Shown: positions 16,180-25,631, counted from the first letter of the stretch. The stretch: DNA of 39,290 nucleotides from Zoogloeaceae bacterium (GCA_016791025.1 JAEUNX010000085.1:1-39290); one strand, 5' to 3'. Numbers and translations: made by a program. The notes: generated by a model from the letters alone, not told the origin.

Positions 16180-17601
16180 ATGAATTCAGACCCCTCTTCC
16201 GCCAAGGCTTGGTCCGGCCGCTTTTCCGAGCCCGTTTCCGATCTCGTCAAACGCTACACGGCGTCGGTTTTTTTTGACAACCGGATGGCCATGCAGGACA
16301 TCAGGGGCTCGCTGGCCCACGCCAGGATGCTGGCCCGCCAAGGCATCATTGCCGCCATGGACCTCGCCGATATTGAGCGAGGGATGGCGCAGATCCAGGG
16401 AGAAATTGAGCGAGGGGAGTTTGCATGGAACCTGGACGACGAAGACGTTCACCTCAATATCGAAAAACGCCTTACGGCACTGGTGGGCGACGCGGGTAAG
16501 CGGCTCCACACCGGGCGCAGTCGTAACGACCAGGTGGCGACCGACATTCGCCTATGGCTGCGGGATGCGATTGATCAGATTCTGGCACTGATTGGTGAAT
16601 TTCAACGCAATCTTATTGACGTAGCGGAACAGCATGCGGCGACCCCCATGCCAGGATTCACCCACCTTCAGGTTGCTCAACCCGTCACGTTTGGCCACCA
16701 TCTCATGGCTTACTACGAGATGACCCGGCGGGACGCCGAGCGCTTTACTGACGCCCGGCGGCGTGTCAATCGGCTCCCTCTGGGGGCGGCAGCCCTGGCA
16801 GGCACCAGCTTTCCCATCGATCGCCAATTCGTCGCTGAAGCGCTGGGCTTCGAGGCGGTTTGTGAAAACTCGCTGGATGCCGTGAGTGATCGGGACTTTG
16901 CCATTGAGTTTTGTGCCGCGTCCGCGCTGCTGATGACCCACCTGTCGCGCCTGTCGGAGGAATTGATCCTCTGGATGAGCCCGCGAGTCGGCTTCATCGA
17001 TCTCGCGGATCGATTCTGCACCGGCAGCTCGATCATGCCGCAAAAGAAGAATCCTGACGTGCCCGAATTGGTTCGCGGTAAGACGGGTCGGGTGAATGGG
17101 AGCTTGGTTGCCCTTCTCACCCTCATGAAAGGTCAGCCACTGGCGTACAACAAGGACAATCAGGAGGACAAAGAACCCCTCTTCGATACCGCCGACACGG
17201 TGATAGACACCTTGCGCATCTTCGCCGATCTTGTGACCGGCATTCAAGTCAAGGCCGAGGTCATGGGGAGCGCACTGAACCAGGGTTTTGCCACCGCGAC
17301 AGACCTCGCCGACTACCTCGTAAAAAAGGGTTTGCCTTTCCGGGACGCGCACGAGGCGGTGGCCCTTGCTGTTCGCGGGGCCGAAGCCCGAGGATGCGAC
17401 CTACCCGCCCTCACACTGGGTGAACTGGCGGAGATCATGGCATCGGTCCGCGGCGCGGCGGAACGCCTCGACGGGGATGTGTTCCAAGTACTCACGGTCA
17501 CCGGCTCTTTGGCCAGTCGGGATCACATTGGCGGCACCGCGCCCAGTCAGGTTCGCCAAGCCATCTCGCGCGCGCGAAAGGAATTGAAGATCTCGGCATG
17601 A
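16180..17601 (+). CDS. argH: Argininosuccinate lyase
   Basis: Cleaves argininosuccinate to arginine and fumarate, the last step of arginine synthesis, in the cytoplasm as a homotetramer. The 473-residue protein has the usual length. Landmarks are [58 protein letters not shown] and the fumarase/aspartase signature [12 protein letters not shown] with the catalytic serine pair near 283-284. The ATG has no strong Shine-Dalgarno but matches the family start. Its TGA overlaps the ATG of the following kinase gene. Confidence 0.96.
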   Translation: MNSDPSSAKAWSGRFSEPVSDLVKRYTASVFFDNRMAMQDIRGSLAHARMLARQGIIAAMDLADIERGMAQIQGEIERGEFAWNLDDEDVHLNIEKRLTALVGDAGKRLHTGRSRNDQVATDIRLWLRDAIDQILALIGEFQRNLIDVAEQHAATPMPGFTHLQVAQPVTFGHHLMAYYEMTRRDAERFTDARRRVNRLPLGAAALAGTSFPIDRQFVAEALGFEAVCENSLDAVSDRDFAIEFCAASALLMTHLSRLSEELILWMSPRVGFIDLADRFCTGSSIMPQKKNPDVPELVRGKTGRVNGSLVALLTLMKGQPLAYNKDNQEDKEPLFDTADTVIDTLRIFADLVTGIQVKAEVMGSALNQGFATATDLADYLVKKGLPFRDAHEAVALAVRGAEARGCDLPALTLGELAEIMASVRGAAERLDGDVFQVLTVTGSLASRDHIGGTAPSQVRQAISRARKELKISA

Positions 17602-18893
17602 ACTCAGTCACCCCCGAGCGAATTGGAAAATATGATGTCCGCCGGTTGATTGGGGTCGGCTCGACGGCGGCTGTCTATCTTGGTTTCGACGCCTTTGCCC
17701 AGCGTGAAGTCGCTATCAAGCTCTTCCACCCGCAAGTTCTGGGTGATCCAGAGAGGGGCCGTCTCTACCGCCACCTCCTGATGAACGAAGCGGCCCTCGC
17801 GGGCAAACTCGATCACCCCCACATTGTGCAGATTCTCGATGCCGCTGCGACGGACACCGAAGGCTATGTGGTGATGGAATACGTCCCGGGCGGAACGCTT
17901 GAGGCTTGGACCCAGCCAGGCCGCCTGCTTCCTTTCGAACGCCTGATCGAGATCATTTTCAAGTGCTCGCGAGCCCTCGACTATGCCTACCACCAGGGCA
18001 TCACCCATCGCGACATCAAGCCGGCCAACATCCTCCTCACCGACCCTGACGGACAGGACATCAAAATTTCGGATTTTGGCGCTGCGCTCTTCACCGCTGC
18101 GGAAACGACCCAGGTGGTCGGCGTTGGGTCCCCCGCCTACATGTCGCCGGAGCAGGTCCGCGAACAACCCCTCAATCACCAAACCGACATCTATTCGCTT
18201 GGCGTGGTGATGTATCAATTGCTTTGCGGGCGCTTGCCCTATGAGGCAAGCAACACCTATAGCCTCCTTTATCGCATCACCCAGGACGAGCCCATGCCGC
18301 CATCCACCTTTCGTGCGGAAATCCCGCCGGTTCTGGATGACATCGTCCACCGGGCCATGCGCAAGGAACTTGGCGCCCGCTATGCAAGCTGGGGCGAGTT
18401 TTCCCACGATTTGGCGCAGGCGTTTCGGAATCGTAGTCTGGATGTCCCGGGAGACAAGGTCCCGGATGCCGAAAAATTCCAGAACCTGCGCCGTATGCAT
18501 TTCTTTCGCCATTTTTCTGACGTTCAGATCTGGGAAGTCGTCGGATTCTCTGAATGGACCCAACTCCAGCCGGGGACCCAAGTCATGAAAGAAAATGAGC
18601 CGGGCCAATATTTCTGCCTGCTCGTGGAAGGCGAAGCCCGGGTCAAGAAACGTGGACGTCACCTCCAAATGCTCAGCTCCGGGGACTGTTTCGGCGAAAT
18701 GGCACTGTTCGCCCCAGCGGCGGGCGTGCGCTCCGCCACGGTCGAAACAACCACCCGCGCCCGCCTAGTCACGATCCGCGTCGAAGCCCTGCAACGAGCA
18801 TCGGAGGGGTGCCGGATGCACTTTTATCGCGCCTTTCTTGAGGTCCTGGCCAATCGGCTTTCTTTGGCTAACTCGCGTATGGCAGCATTGTAG
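17598..18893 (+). CDS. Ser/Thr protein kinase fused to a cyclic nucleotide-binding domain
   Basis: A 431-residue soluble protein. Residues 10-285 are a Hanks-type kinase: glycine loop [15 protein letters not shown] lysine K41 in [14 protein letters not shown] with catalytic Asp139, DFG with Asp159, and SPAYMSPEQ. Residues about 300-431 are a cNMP-binding domain: [14 protein letters not shown] and the cassette [10 protein letters not shown] ... [15 protein letters not shown] with its arginine present. No transmembrane helix is seen, unlike PknB-type kinases. The design suggests a kinase switched by cAMP or a similar ligand, analogous to but not homologous in layout with eukaryotic PKG. The ATGA overlap with argH shows co-translation. 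The target is unknown; nearby AlgZ/AlgR or pilus functions are only a guess. Confidence 0.9.
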   Translation: MNSVTPERIGKYDVRRLIGVGSTAAVYLGFDAFAQREVAIKLFHPQVLGDPERGRLYRHLLMNEAALAGKLDHPHIVQILDAAATDTEGYVVMEYVPGGTLEAWTQPGRLLPFERLIEIIFKCSRALDYAYHQGITHRDIKPANILLTDPDGQDIKISDFGAALFTAAETTQVVGVGSPAYMSPEQVREQPLNHQTDIYSLGVVMYQLLCGRLPYEASNTYSLLYRITQDEPMPPSTFRAEIPPVLDDIVHRAMRKELGARYASWGEFSHDLAQAFRNRSLDVPGDKVPDAEKFQNLRRMHFFRHFSDVQIWEVVGFSEWTQLQPGTQVMKENEPGQYFCLLVEGEARVKKRGRHLQMLSSGDCFGEMALFAPAAGVRSATVETTTRARLVTIRVEALQRASEGCRMHFYRAFLEVLANRLSLANSRMAAL

Positions 18894-19145
18894 TAGGTGT
18901 GAATTTCAAAGCGATCTAAATTCCTTCACCGCCTGGCCATGGCGCCAGGACTGTCGAAATTCTTTCCACCTACATCGACAAAAAACCTGACAGAAAATTT
19001 TTTATTATCAAAATCAGCAACTTAAATACAACTGCGATGCGGGTGTGAAATTTGCTCCAACTGATACAACATTTCAGAAGCAATCATGACCACGCTTGCC
19101 TTATAGTGGAAGCAAGCTGAAGCCGCAGCAAAAAAGGGAAATTGA
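18894..19145. other. AT-rich intergenic region before the Tat-type gene
   Basis: The 252 bases are clearly more AT-rich than the flanking genes. Near 18932-18952 a short hairpin CCTGGC/GCCAGG follows the kinase gene without a T-run. A TATAGT box (19102-19107) is flanked by the inverted repeat GCTTGC (19094-19099) and GCAAGC (19112-19117), about 40 bases before the ATG at 19146. This is a plausible regulated promoter, but no good -35 is visible. Confidence 0.4.
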
Positions 19146-19727
19146 ATGGTGGATGTCAAACCGCCAAGTTCTGTTGAGGGACGACGCAAACTCTTGAAAG
19201 GCGCGCTGGGTGCATCCGGTGTCGTCACAATGGGATATAGCGGGTCAGCCCTCGCGTCGTTCAATTGCGTAGAGAATGTTCGCAATCTGACGACCGGGGG
19301 GCCGCCAGCCGGTTCAAATCAATTCAAGTTCGGAACCGCTCCCTCAACCAGCACTGGAAAATGGGCGTGGGTTGAGGTGCCCGTTAAGCAATACCGTCAG
19401 TCGGCTGCTGGAATCAATGGTGTCTGCACCAACAGTGGAAGCAGTGGGAAGGTTGACGGGTTCAAGCTTCGTTCAACGGATACCCTCGTTTACCTTGTAT
19501 CCAATCCTGCAGCGGGAGTCAGTGGCTATTGCGAAGCCGTGACCCAGGATGCCGGGTACCCTAAAAAGGGGTGGGTGCTCGCTTATTTCGACGACCAAGG
19601 TAATCAAACCGGCGTGTATCCAGAAAAAAGTCTGGCAGTGCAGGGATTTACCCCTGCGACAGGAAGCTGCCTGACCTCGCTCAATGCCGGTCTGGCAAAT
19701 TCCGGAACCCTTACTTTTGGTGGCTAG
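19146..19727 (+). CDS. Exported protein with twin-arginine-type signal, unknown family
   Basis: A 193-residue protein. The N-terminus GRRKLLKGALGASGVVTMGYSGSALA-SFNC carries a twin-arginine motif, a weakly hydrophobic core and an A-X-A cleavage site near residue 38. The mature part is rich in Gly/Ser/Thr, has four cysteines (FNC, GVC, GYC, GSC) and ends NSGTLTFGG. I recognise no domain. AAGGGA six bases before the ATG supports the start. It is the first gene of a group with a PqqD-like protein, an HprK-related kinase and a nucleotidyltransferase, and its 3' end overlaps the PqqD-like frame by 44 bases. It could be the substrate of that machinery or simply its neighbour. Confidence 0.75.
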   Translation: MVDVKPPSSVEGRRKLLKGALGASGVVTMGYSGSALASFNCVENVRNLTTGGPPAGSNQFKFGTAPSTSTGKWAWVEVPVKQYRQSAAGINGVCTNSGSSGKVDGFKLRSTDTLVYLVSNPAAGVSGYCEAVTQDAGYPKKGWVLAYFDDQGNQTGVYPEKSLAVQGFTPATGSCLTSLNAGLANSGTLTFGG

Positions 19728-19992
19728 ACGACCGGCAGTTTGTCCGCAAGCGTGGCTTGCGTCCCACTGCCCTTCAATTGAAGGGCAGTTTCTTTTCCTG
19801 GATCCCATCGCCTGGGAAACCCACCTCATTCAGCCGGGTGCAAAGCTGATCCTCGACGAAGCCGCTCGCGCAATCGAGGAATTCCGCTTTGATGCCTTTG
19901 TCGAAGAGGTCAATGACGCAGGCGGCTGGCCGCCCGACCTGGAATTCCTCGCCCGGAGCTTGGCCACACTGTCGGGCATGCGGGCACTTTGA
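19684..19992 (+). CDS. PqqD-like peptide chaperone of HPr-rel-A type systems
   Basis: A 102-residue protein. The section QFLFLDPIAWETHLIQPGAKLIL has the PqqD/RRE-like pattern (FxVFDPxSGxTHLLxPxAxxVL) seen in the small proteins paired with HprK-related kinase A, and the rest, DEAARAIEEFRFDAFVEEV ... DLEFLARSLATL, is helical. PqqD-type domains bind leader peptides and present them to modifying enzymes. The N-terminus MPVWQIPEPL fits the family, so I use ATG 19684 even though it overlaps the previous gene and has no Shine-Dalgarno. A TTG or GTG at 19717/19720 is possible. A 24-bp palindrome lies inside its coding sequence. The GTG of the kinase follows seven bases after its stop. Confidence 0.65.
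   Translation: MPVWQIPEPLLLVARRPAVCPQAWLASHCPSIEGQFLFLDPIAWETHLIQPGAKLILDEAARAIEEFRFDAFVEEVNDAGGWPPDLEFLARSLATLSGMRAL
19766..19797 (+). terminator. Terminator-like 24-bp palindrome inside the PqqD-like frame
   Basis: ACTGCCCTTCAA (19766-19777) and TTGAAGGGCAGT (19778-19789) form a perfect palindrome followed by T-TCTTTTCC. It stands 38 bases after the stop of the Tat-type gene and looks like its terminator, yet the PqqD-like reading frame runs through it. It may attenuate expression of the downstream modification genes. Confidence 0.6.
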
Positions 19993-19998
19993 GCGACG

Positions 19999-20871
19999 GT
20001 GCCTGATACTTCGTACCGCATTGTTGATGTCGGCGCTGCGCGCATTGCAGTCGCCTCGCCATTGATCGAATTCCACCACCAGTTAAACCTGGTCTATCCC
20101 CATCAACGGGATGGCGGAGGGGACGTTCCATTTGCCGACATTCGCGTCGCACTGACCCCGGGTTCCAAGCTACGGTTCTGGGGCCGTCAAGTGCGGTTAT
20201 GGTCAGAAAGCCAAGCACCTTTCGAACCCTATCCGATTGGAAGCGCGCTTCCCCTTTTTGAATGGGGTAGCAATTGGCTCCTGTCGCAGCGCCTGAATGC
20301 CTACCTTCTCCTCCATGCCGGCGTCGTGGCGCGGGGGGACCAAGCTGTTATCCTTCCCGCCCAACCGGGTTCTGGAAAAAGCACACTTACCTGTGCCTTG
20401 CATCTCGCTGGCTGGCGCTTTTTTTCAGATGAATTTGGCGTCATCGACATGGAACGCGGGCTTGTCCTGCCGATGCTCAAGCCAGCCGCCCTCAAGAATG
20501 CATCCATCGAGGTCATCCGCCAGCACACCAATGCAGTTCTCGGCCCGGTCTTTTCTGGGACGCGCAAGGGCGATGTGGCCCATTTTGTACCCGACAAAGA
20601 GAGCTTTGAAGAGCGCCGAACCGGCGCACACCCGCACATGGTGGTCTTTCCACGCTATGTCGCCGGCGCCCCCCTACGGTGCCTCCCCGTCCCACCCACC
20701 GAGGCTGTCATGCGCATCGGCCTCAACAGCTTCAACTATCAAACTCTCGGACCATTGGGTTTTGACGCAGCCGTGCGCATCGCACGGCAGGCTCGGGCAT
20801 ACGACCTGAGCTATGGCGACCTGAACGACGCACTCGCATGCATCGAAACACTGTTCGATCAAACGCCATGA
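19999..20871 (+). CDS. HprK-related kinase A
   Basis: A 290-residue P-loop kinase related to the C-terminal domain of HPr kinase/phosphorylase. The Walker A motif is PAQPGSGKSTL (Lys127), preceded by LLLHAGVVARGDQAVILPA and followed by GWRFFSDEFGVID, the HprK-like acidic strand. Family members act in HPr-rel-A loci, paired with a PqqD-like protein and a nucleotidyltransferase; related kinases phosphorylate peptides in some lasso-peptide clusters. No HPr or EI gene is adjacent, so sugar phosphotransferase control is unlikely. The start is GTG at 19999, seven bases after the PqqD-like stop. Confidence 0.85.
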   Translation: MPDTSYRIVDVGAARIAVASPLIEFHHQLNLVYPHQRDGGGDVPFADIRVALTPGSKLRFWGRQVRLWSESQAPFEPYPIGSALPLFEWGSNWLLSQRLNAYLLLHAGVVARGDQAVILPAQPGSGKSTLTCALHLAGWRFFSDEFGVIDMERGLVLPMLKPAALKNASIEVIRQHTNAVLGPVFSGTRKGDVAHFVPDKESFEERRTGAHPHMVVFPRYVAGAPLRCLPVPPTEAVMRIGLNSFNYQTLGPLGFDAAVRIARQARAYDLSYGDLNDALACIETLFDQTP

Positions 20872-21971
20872 GCCAGGCACCAGATCCGGCTTGCCCCCTC
20901 CTACTCCAAGGACTAAGCCGGCCTCTCGACGTGGATGTAGCAAAGTGGGATCGCCTCCTTCGTCTCGCGCGTCGCACCGGGCTCCATGCCCGACTCGCCG
21001 AAACCCACCTCGACGGCGACGTTACCCTCGCGGATCCTGTGCGGAGACACCTTTTGTCGGCGAAGCGGGTGGCGGAATTCCGAACCCAAATGGTTCGGGC
21101 TGAACTATTTAGACTGGCCCCTCTCTGCCGGGGGGATTTTCCCGTCGTCGTACTCAAAGGAGGTGCCTACATCCTGCAGGAGCGGAGACTGTCCAGGGGA
21201 CGCTTTGTCTCCGACGTGGATCTGCTGGTTCCGCAGTCACAGCTTCGCACGATGGAGGAGCGCCTTCGCCAAGCCGGCTGGCAGACCGCGCCCCTTGACC
21301 CCTACGACGAGCGCTACTATCGCGACTGGAGTCATGAGACGCCTCCGATGCGATTTCCTGGTCGCACCCTGGAGGTCGATCTGCACCACGCTCTGACCCC
21401 GGTCACCGGTCGTTTAGCTTTTAACCCTCAGTGTCTCTTCGAGACAATTCGCCTCGTCACCGGGTCACCATTTCATGTCCTGGCACCAGAGGACCAGGTC
21501 CTCCACGCCTGTCTTCACTGCTTTCAAGACGGCGATCTCGAACTCAGAGTTCGTGAGGTGGTCGATATTGACGGTCTCGTTCGGGAGCTGGCGCCGGAGC
21601 CCAAGTTTTGGGACCAGTTGGTTCGGCGCGCCGGTCGCCTCGGCCTGGAGCGCCCTCTGTGGTACGGCTTGAGCTTCGCACGCCTGTGGCTAGGGTGCCC
21701 GATCCCGGAACAAGTCCTGGCGGGCCTGCCGGCCCCGAGCCGAGGAACGACCTGGATCATGGACAGGCTCGTGCCTCTGGCCATGCTTCCGCCGGATCCT
21801 GATTACCCAGAGCCCGCAAAGGTGCGCTGGGCCCGCCGGGCCATGCTGGCCCGCTACCACTTACAGCGGATGCCCGCAGGGATGCTGGTGCCCCACTTGG
21901 CCCGCAAAGTCCTGCGCCGCACGCTGGCCCGACACGTAGGGTCCGAAGCGGAAGAAAACAACGGGGCCTGA
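20868..21971 (+). CDS. Nucleotidyltransferase family protein (NTP_transf_5-like)
   Basis: A 367-residue protein from ATG 20868, which overlaps the kinase stop (ATGA). The core VVVLKGGAYILQERRLSRGRFVSDVDLLVPQSQL has the GG ... SDVDLLV arrangement of nucleotidyltransferase-fold enzymes, with the two acidic residues of the DVD pair. A later segment, LEVDLHHALTPVTG, supplies the third acidic residue. The remainder, with HVLAPEDQVLHACLHCFQDG, matches the uncharacterised nucleotidyltransferases that accompany HprK-related kinase A and some lasso-peptide clusters. It is the last gene of the group and converges with grxD, leaving 17 bases between stops. Confidence 0.85.
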   Translation: MSQAPDPACPLLLQGLSRPLDVDVAKWDRLLRLARRTGLHARLAETHLDGDVTLADPVRRHLLSAKRVAEFRTQMVRAELFRLAPLCRGDFPVVVLKGGAYILQERRLSRGRFVSDVDLLVPQSQLRTMEERLRQAGWQTAPLDPYDERYYRDWSHETPPMRFPGRTLEVDLHHALTPVTGRLAFNPQCLFETIRLVTGSPFHVLAPEDQVLHACLHCFQDGDLELRVREVVDIDGLVRELAPEPKFWDQLVRRAGRLGLERPLWYGLSFARLWLGCPIPEQVLAGLPAPSRGTTWIMDRLVPLAMLPPDPDYPEPAKVRWARRAMLARYHLQRMPAGMLVPHLARKVLRRTLARHVGSEAEENNGA

Positions 21972-21988
21972 AGGGTCCTCTCGCTGGC

Positions 21989-22309
21989 TTAGGCCACTCC
22001 GGCATCCAACAGGGCTTGTTTCAGTTCGCCGGATTCAAACATTTCCCGCATGATGTCGGCACCGCCCACGAATTCTCCTTTGATGTAGAGCTGTGGGATG
22101 GTCGGCCAATTGGCGTACTGCTTGATGCCCTGACGGATCTCGTCGTCTGCCAGGACGTTGACAGCGAATATCTCCTTGACGCCGGAGAGCTTCAGGATCT
22201 GCACAGCCGTCGCGGAGAAGCCGCATTGGGGCATCTGAGGCGAACCTTTCATATACAGCACGACGGGATGGGTGGTGACTTGTTCGTGGATGAGCTGCTG
22301 AACGTCCAT
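21989..22309 (-). CDS. grxD: Monothiol glutaredoxin, Grx4 type
   Basis: A 106-residue monothiol glutaredoxin with the CGFS active site at residues 29-32 (PQMPQCGFSATAVQIL), the KGSP glutathione-binding lysine region and WPTIPQLYIKGEFVGGADI. CGFS glutaredoxins carry and transfer [2Fe-2S] clusters with BolA-type partners. It lies 67 bases downstream of prmC on the same strand, an order common in betaproteobacteria, but has its own promoter candidate. Confidence 0.95.
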   Translation of the reverse strand: MDVQQLIHEQVTTHPVVLYMKGSPQMPQCGFSATAVQILKLSGVKEIFAVNVLADDEIRQGIKQYANWPTIPQLYIKGEFVGGADIMREMFESGELKQALLDAGVA

Positions 22310-22351
22310 ATGAATCTTTCAAGCGAAATAGTTGAGTGGAACAGTCGGGTT

Positions 22352-22380
22352 AGTCTAGGAGCGCGACCCGACCCCGTCAA
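22352..22380 (-). promoter_or_regulatory. Sigma-70 promoter of grxD
   Basis: On the minus strand: TTGACG (22380-22375), 17-base spacer, TAGACT (22357-22352). The -35 overlaps the prmC stop codon. It is about 43 bases before the grxD ATG. Confidence 0.6.
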
Positions 22381-23231
22381 GCCAGGGGCTCGTGGTGCAT
22401 GCGCCGCCCTCCGCTGACCCGTTCGATGCCCGCCAGGTCCTGCCAACTCTCAACCCCCACAAATCCCGCATCGACGAGGCGCGAACGCACCGCGGCCGCC
22501 TGATCATAGCCATGTTCGATTAAGAGCCAGCCGCCCTCCTCTAAATATGGCGGCGCGGCAGCAACGATCTGACTGATCGCATCCAGTCCATCCTGTCCGG
22601 ATGCGAGGGCGCCTGGGGGCTCAAAACGCACATCTCCCGACTGAAGGTGGAGGTCATCCAGGGCCACGTAAGGGGGATTGGCGACGATCAGGTCAAATCG
22701 ATCGGCGCTCAGGGCGCCAAACCAGTCGCTTTCGATGAACGACACACTCGCCCCCAGGCGCGCCGCGTTGGCCATAGCCACCCACAGCGCATCGCGGGAG
22801 TAATCCACCGCGCAGACGTTCGATTCGGGCCATTCGAGGGCCAGGGTGATGGCCAGGATGCCCGAACCGGTCCCGAGGTCGAGGATTCGTGGTTGGCGGA
22901 ATCCACCCCGCTGTTGCAGGGCCAATTCCACCAGCAGCTCGGTTTCTGGCCTGGGAATCAGCACCGCCGGCGTCACGCGGAACAGTCGGTCGTAAAATTC
23001 CCGCTCCCCGATGAGATAGGCGACGGGTTCGCCCTGGTGCCGCCGGGCCACCAGGGCCTCGTAGCGCACAGCCAGCGGCCCGGAAAGGGGGCGATCACCC
23101 CGGGCGATCAACGCGGCCGCATTCCAGCCCGTCACATGGCAGAGCAATACCCGGGCGTCGACGGCGCCGATCTCCGCCCGGGCCCAGGCGAGACTTTCGG
23201 CGACCGTTCTCAGGCCTTCCAGGGAACTCAT
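22377..23231 (-). CDS. prmC: Release factor N5-glutamine methyltransferase
   Basis: Methylates the glutamine of the GGQ motif of release factors RF1 and RF2, using S-adenosylmethionine. The 284-residue protein has the SAM motif ILDLGTGSGILAITLAL and the NPPY substrate motif at 185-188, plus LIPRPETELLVE. Its ATG directly follows the prfA TGA with no gap, so it is coupled to its own substrate's gene. Confidence 0.95.
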   Translation of the reverse strand: MSSLEGLRTVAESLAWARAEIGAVDARVLLCHVTGWNAAALIARGDRPLSGPLAVRYEALVARRHQGEPVAYLIGEREFYDRLFRVTPAVLIPRPETELLVELALQQRGGFRQPRILDLGTGSGILAITLALEWPESNVCAVDYSRDALWVAMANAARLGASVSFIESDWFGALSADRFDLIVANPPYVALDDLHLQSGDVRFEPPGALASGQDGLDAISQIVAAAPPYLEEGGWLLIEHGYDQAAAVRSRLVDAGFVGVESWQDLAGIERVSGGRRMHHEPLA

Positions 23232-24314
23232 TCAACCTGCCTCGGCCAATTGCGCCAACAGGTCGGCCTGATGTTCGGCAGTCAGCCCGTCCACGAGTTC
23301 GTCCAATTCCCCTTCCATGACGGCGTCCAGCTTGTAAAGCGTGAGGTTGATGCGGTGATCCGTCACCCGTCCCTGGGGAAAATTGTAGGTTCGAATGCGC
23401 TCGGAGCGATCACCGCTGCCCACCAGGCTCTTGCGTTCCGCCGCGGTGCGGGCCTGCTGCTCGCGGCGCTGGGCGTCCTGAATACGGGCCACCAGCACAC
23501 TCATCGCCTGGGCCTTGTTGCGGTGCTGGGAGCGGTCGTCCTGACACTCGACGACGATCCCCGTCGGCAAATGGGTAATCCGCACTGCCGAGTCCGTCTT
23601 GTTGATGTGCTGACCCCCTGCGCCGCTCGCCCGGAAGGTGTCGATGCGGATCTCCGCTGGATTGATGATGACGTCGGCCAGCTCATCCACCTCCGGCAGC
23701 ACGGCCACCGTGCAGGCGGAGGTGTGGATCCGCCCCTGGGTCTCGGTCACGGGCACGCGCTGGACCCGGTGACCGCCGCTTTCGAACTTCAGGCGGGAAT
23801 ACACCCCCGCCCCGGCAATTCGCACGATGACTTCCTTGTAACCCCCGAGGTCCGATTCGCTGGCGGAGACGATCTCGGTCTTCCAGCGCTGGCGTTCCGC
23901 ATAGCGCATGTACATCCGGAGGAGATCCCCGGCAAACAGCGCCGCCTCGTCACCGCCGGTGCCGGCACGGACTTCCAGGAAGATATTGCGCTCGTCGTTG
24001 GGGTCCCTCGGCAACAGGGCCAGCTGCAAGGCGCGATCCAGTTCTTCGATCCGCGCCTGCGATTCCACCAGTTCGCCCTCCGCCAATTCCCGGAGTTCTG
24101 GATCGGCAAGCATGGCCTGCGCGGTCTCGGTGTCTTCCTCGGCCTGGCGATACTGGCGATAGAGCCCCACCACCGGCTCGACCTCGGCCCGCTCCTGGCT
24201 AATACGCCGAAAGGCGCCGATGTCCGCCGCGGCATCCTCGGCCGAGAGGGCGCGATCCAGCTCCTCCAGGCGCTGTCCCAGATATTCCAGCTTGTCTCGT
24301 ATGCTTTGCTTCAT
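23232..24314 (-). CDS. prfA: Peptide chain release factor 1
   Basis: Recognises UAA and UAG stop codons and triggers peptide release. The 360-residue length is standard. The GGQ motif lies at 233-235 ([22 protein letters not shown]). The stop-codon-reading PxT motif is PVT in [18 protein letters not shown], where the RF1 consensus is often PAT. It sits 33 bases after hemA, giving the classic hemA-prfA-prmC order. Confidence 0.97.
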   Translation of the reverse strand: MKQSIRDKLEYLGQRLEELDRALSAEDAAADIGAFRRISQERAEVEPVVGLYRQYRQAEEDTETAQAMLADPELRELAEGELVESQARIEELDRALQLALLPRDPNDERNIFLEVRAGTGGDEAALFAGDLLRMYMRYAERQRWKTEIVSASESDLGGYKEVIVRIAGAGVYSRLKFESGGHRVQRVPVTETQGRIHTSACTVAVLPEVDELADVIINPAEIRIDTFRASGAGGQHINKTDSAVRITHLPTGIVVECQDDRSQHRNKAQAMSVLVARIQDAQRREQQARTAAERKSLVGSGDRSERIRTYNFPQGRVTDHRINLTLYKLDAVMEGELDELVDGLTAEHQADLLAQLAEAG

Positions 24315-24347
24315 GCCAGTTAAGGGAAGTGACCCGCACGCATTCGT

Positions 24348-25604
24348 TCAGTGGGAGCCATCATTCAGATTGAAAACGCGGCGGATCAACCGCCCGGCCT
24401 CGGCTAGAGTTTCCCCCTCGGCCTGATTGAGGAAGCGGGTTGGCCCGTGCAGGAATTTGTTGGTCAGGCCCTGACTGAGGGCCTCGAGCACTTTGGCCGG
24501 GTCTTCGCCCTTGGCCAGCAGGCGTGCCGCCCGCTCCAGCTCGACGGCGCGCAGGTCTTCCGCATGGGCCCGCAGAGCGCGGATCGTCGGCACCGCATCC
24601 CGGGCTTCGAGCCAATGGAGGAAATGGCTGACCCGGGTCTCGATAATGGCCTCGGCTTCCACCACCGCCGCCTGCCTGGACTCCAGCCCCGCATCCACCA
24701 CCTGGGCGAGATCATCGACGGTGTAGAGGAATACGTCGTCCAATTGGCTCACTTCCGCCTCGATGTCCCGAGGGACCGCCAGATCGACCATTACGATCGG
24801 CCGATGGCGTCGCTTGCGGATCGCCCGTTCGACCATGCCCAGGCCCACGATGGGCAGCGGGCTGCCGGTACACGAGACCACCACGTCGTAGCCGGGGAGG
24901 ATTTCGGCAATTTGGTCGAGGCTTGCCACATCGGCGGCGCAACGGGCGGCTAGGGCTCGAGCCCGATGCTCCGTGCGGTTGGCGATGGTGATCTGGCGGG
25001 GGCCGGCACCGGCAAAATGCGCCACGCACAACTCGACCATCTCTCCGGCCCCGATGAACAAGACCCGCTGATCGGCGACCCGCTCGAAAATTCGCTCCGC
25101 CAGATGCACCGCCGCCGCCGCCATGGACACGATATTGGCGCCGATGGCCGTGGTGGAACGGACCTCCTTCGCCACCGCGAAGGTGTTCTGAAAAAGCTTG
25201 TGGAGGTGGCTACCGAGGGTCCCGGCTTCCTCCGCCCGCCGCACCGCATCTTTGACCTGCCCAAGGATCTGGGGCTCCCCCAACACCATGGAATCCAGGC
25301 CACTGGCGACGCGAAAGACGTGGCGGATAGCCTCGCCATGGGGAAAGGTATACAGAAAGGGTGAGAGATCGTGGAGGGCGACTTCGTGGAAGTGGGCCAG
25401 CCAGTCGGCGGCGTATTCCGCCTGCCGCGCCGCGAAATAGACTTCGGTCCGATTGCAGGTGGACAGAATGGCCGCCTCCGACACCTGGCGGGAGCGGGTG
25501 AGGTCCACGAGGGCCTCCTTGAGCGCCTGCGGCTGAAACGACACCCGCTCGCGGATCGCCAGCGGAGCCGTATGGTGATTCAGTCCGAGGGCGAAAAGCG
25601 GCAT
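24348..25604 (-). CDS. hemA: Glutamyl-tRNA reductase
   Basis: Reduces glutamyl-tRNA(Glu) to glutamate-1-semialdehyde, the first step of tetrapyrrole synthesis by the C5 route. The 418-residue protein begins [19 protein letters not shown] and has catalytic Cys50 in [11 protein letters not shown], the NADPH-binding [17 protein letters not shown] and a C-terminal dimerisation helix region. The ATG at 25604 fits the family start; the longer frame is not conserved. It heads the hemA-prfA-prmC operon. Confidence 0.96.
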   Translation of the reverse strand: MPLFALGLNHHTAPLAIRERVSFQPQALKEALVDLTRSRQVSEAAILSTCNRTEVYFAARQAEYAADWLAHFHEVALHDLSPFLYTFPHGEAIRHVFRVASGLDSMVLGEPQILGQVKDAVRRAEEAGTLGSHLHKLFQNTFAVAKEVRSTTAIGANIVSMAAAAVHLAERIFERVADQRVLFIGAGEMVELCVAHFAGAGPRQITIANRTEHRARALAARCAADVASLDQIAEILPGYDVVVSCTGSPLPIVGLGMVERAIRKRRHRPIVMVDLAVPRDIEAEVSQLDDVFLYTVDDLAQVVDAGLESRQAAVVEAEAIIETRVSHFLHWLEARDAVPTIRALRAHAEDLRAVELERAARLLAKGEDPAKVLEALSQGLTNKFLHGPTRFLNQAEGETLAEAGRLIRRVFNLNDGSH

Positions 25605-25631
25605 GGGCGGACCCAAATTAACAGGGGCAGG

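Noticed and set aside
22647-24323. 558-codon plus-strand open frame
   Set aside because: Mirror of prmC and prfA, both with complete motifs. The His/Gln/Arg-rich translation is a codon-bias shadow.
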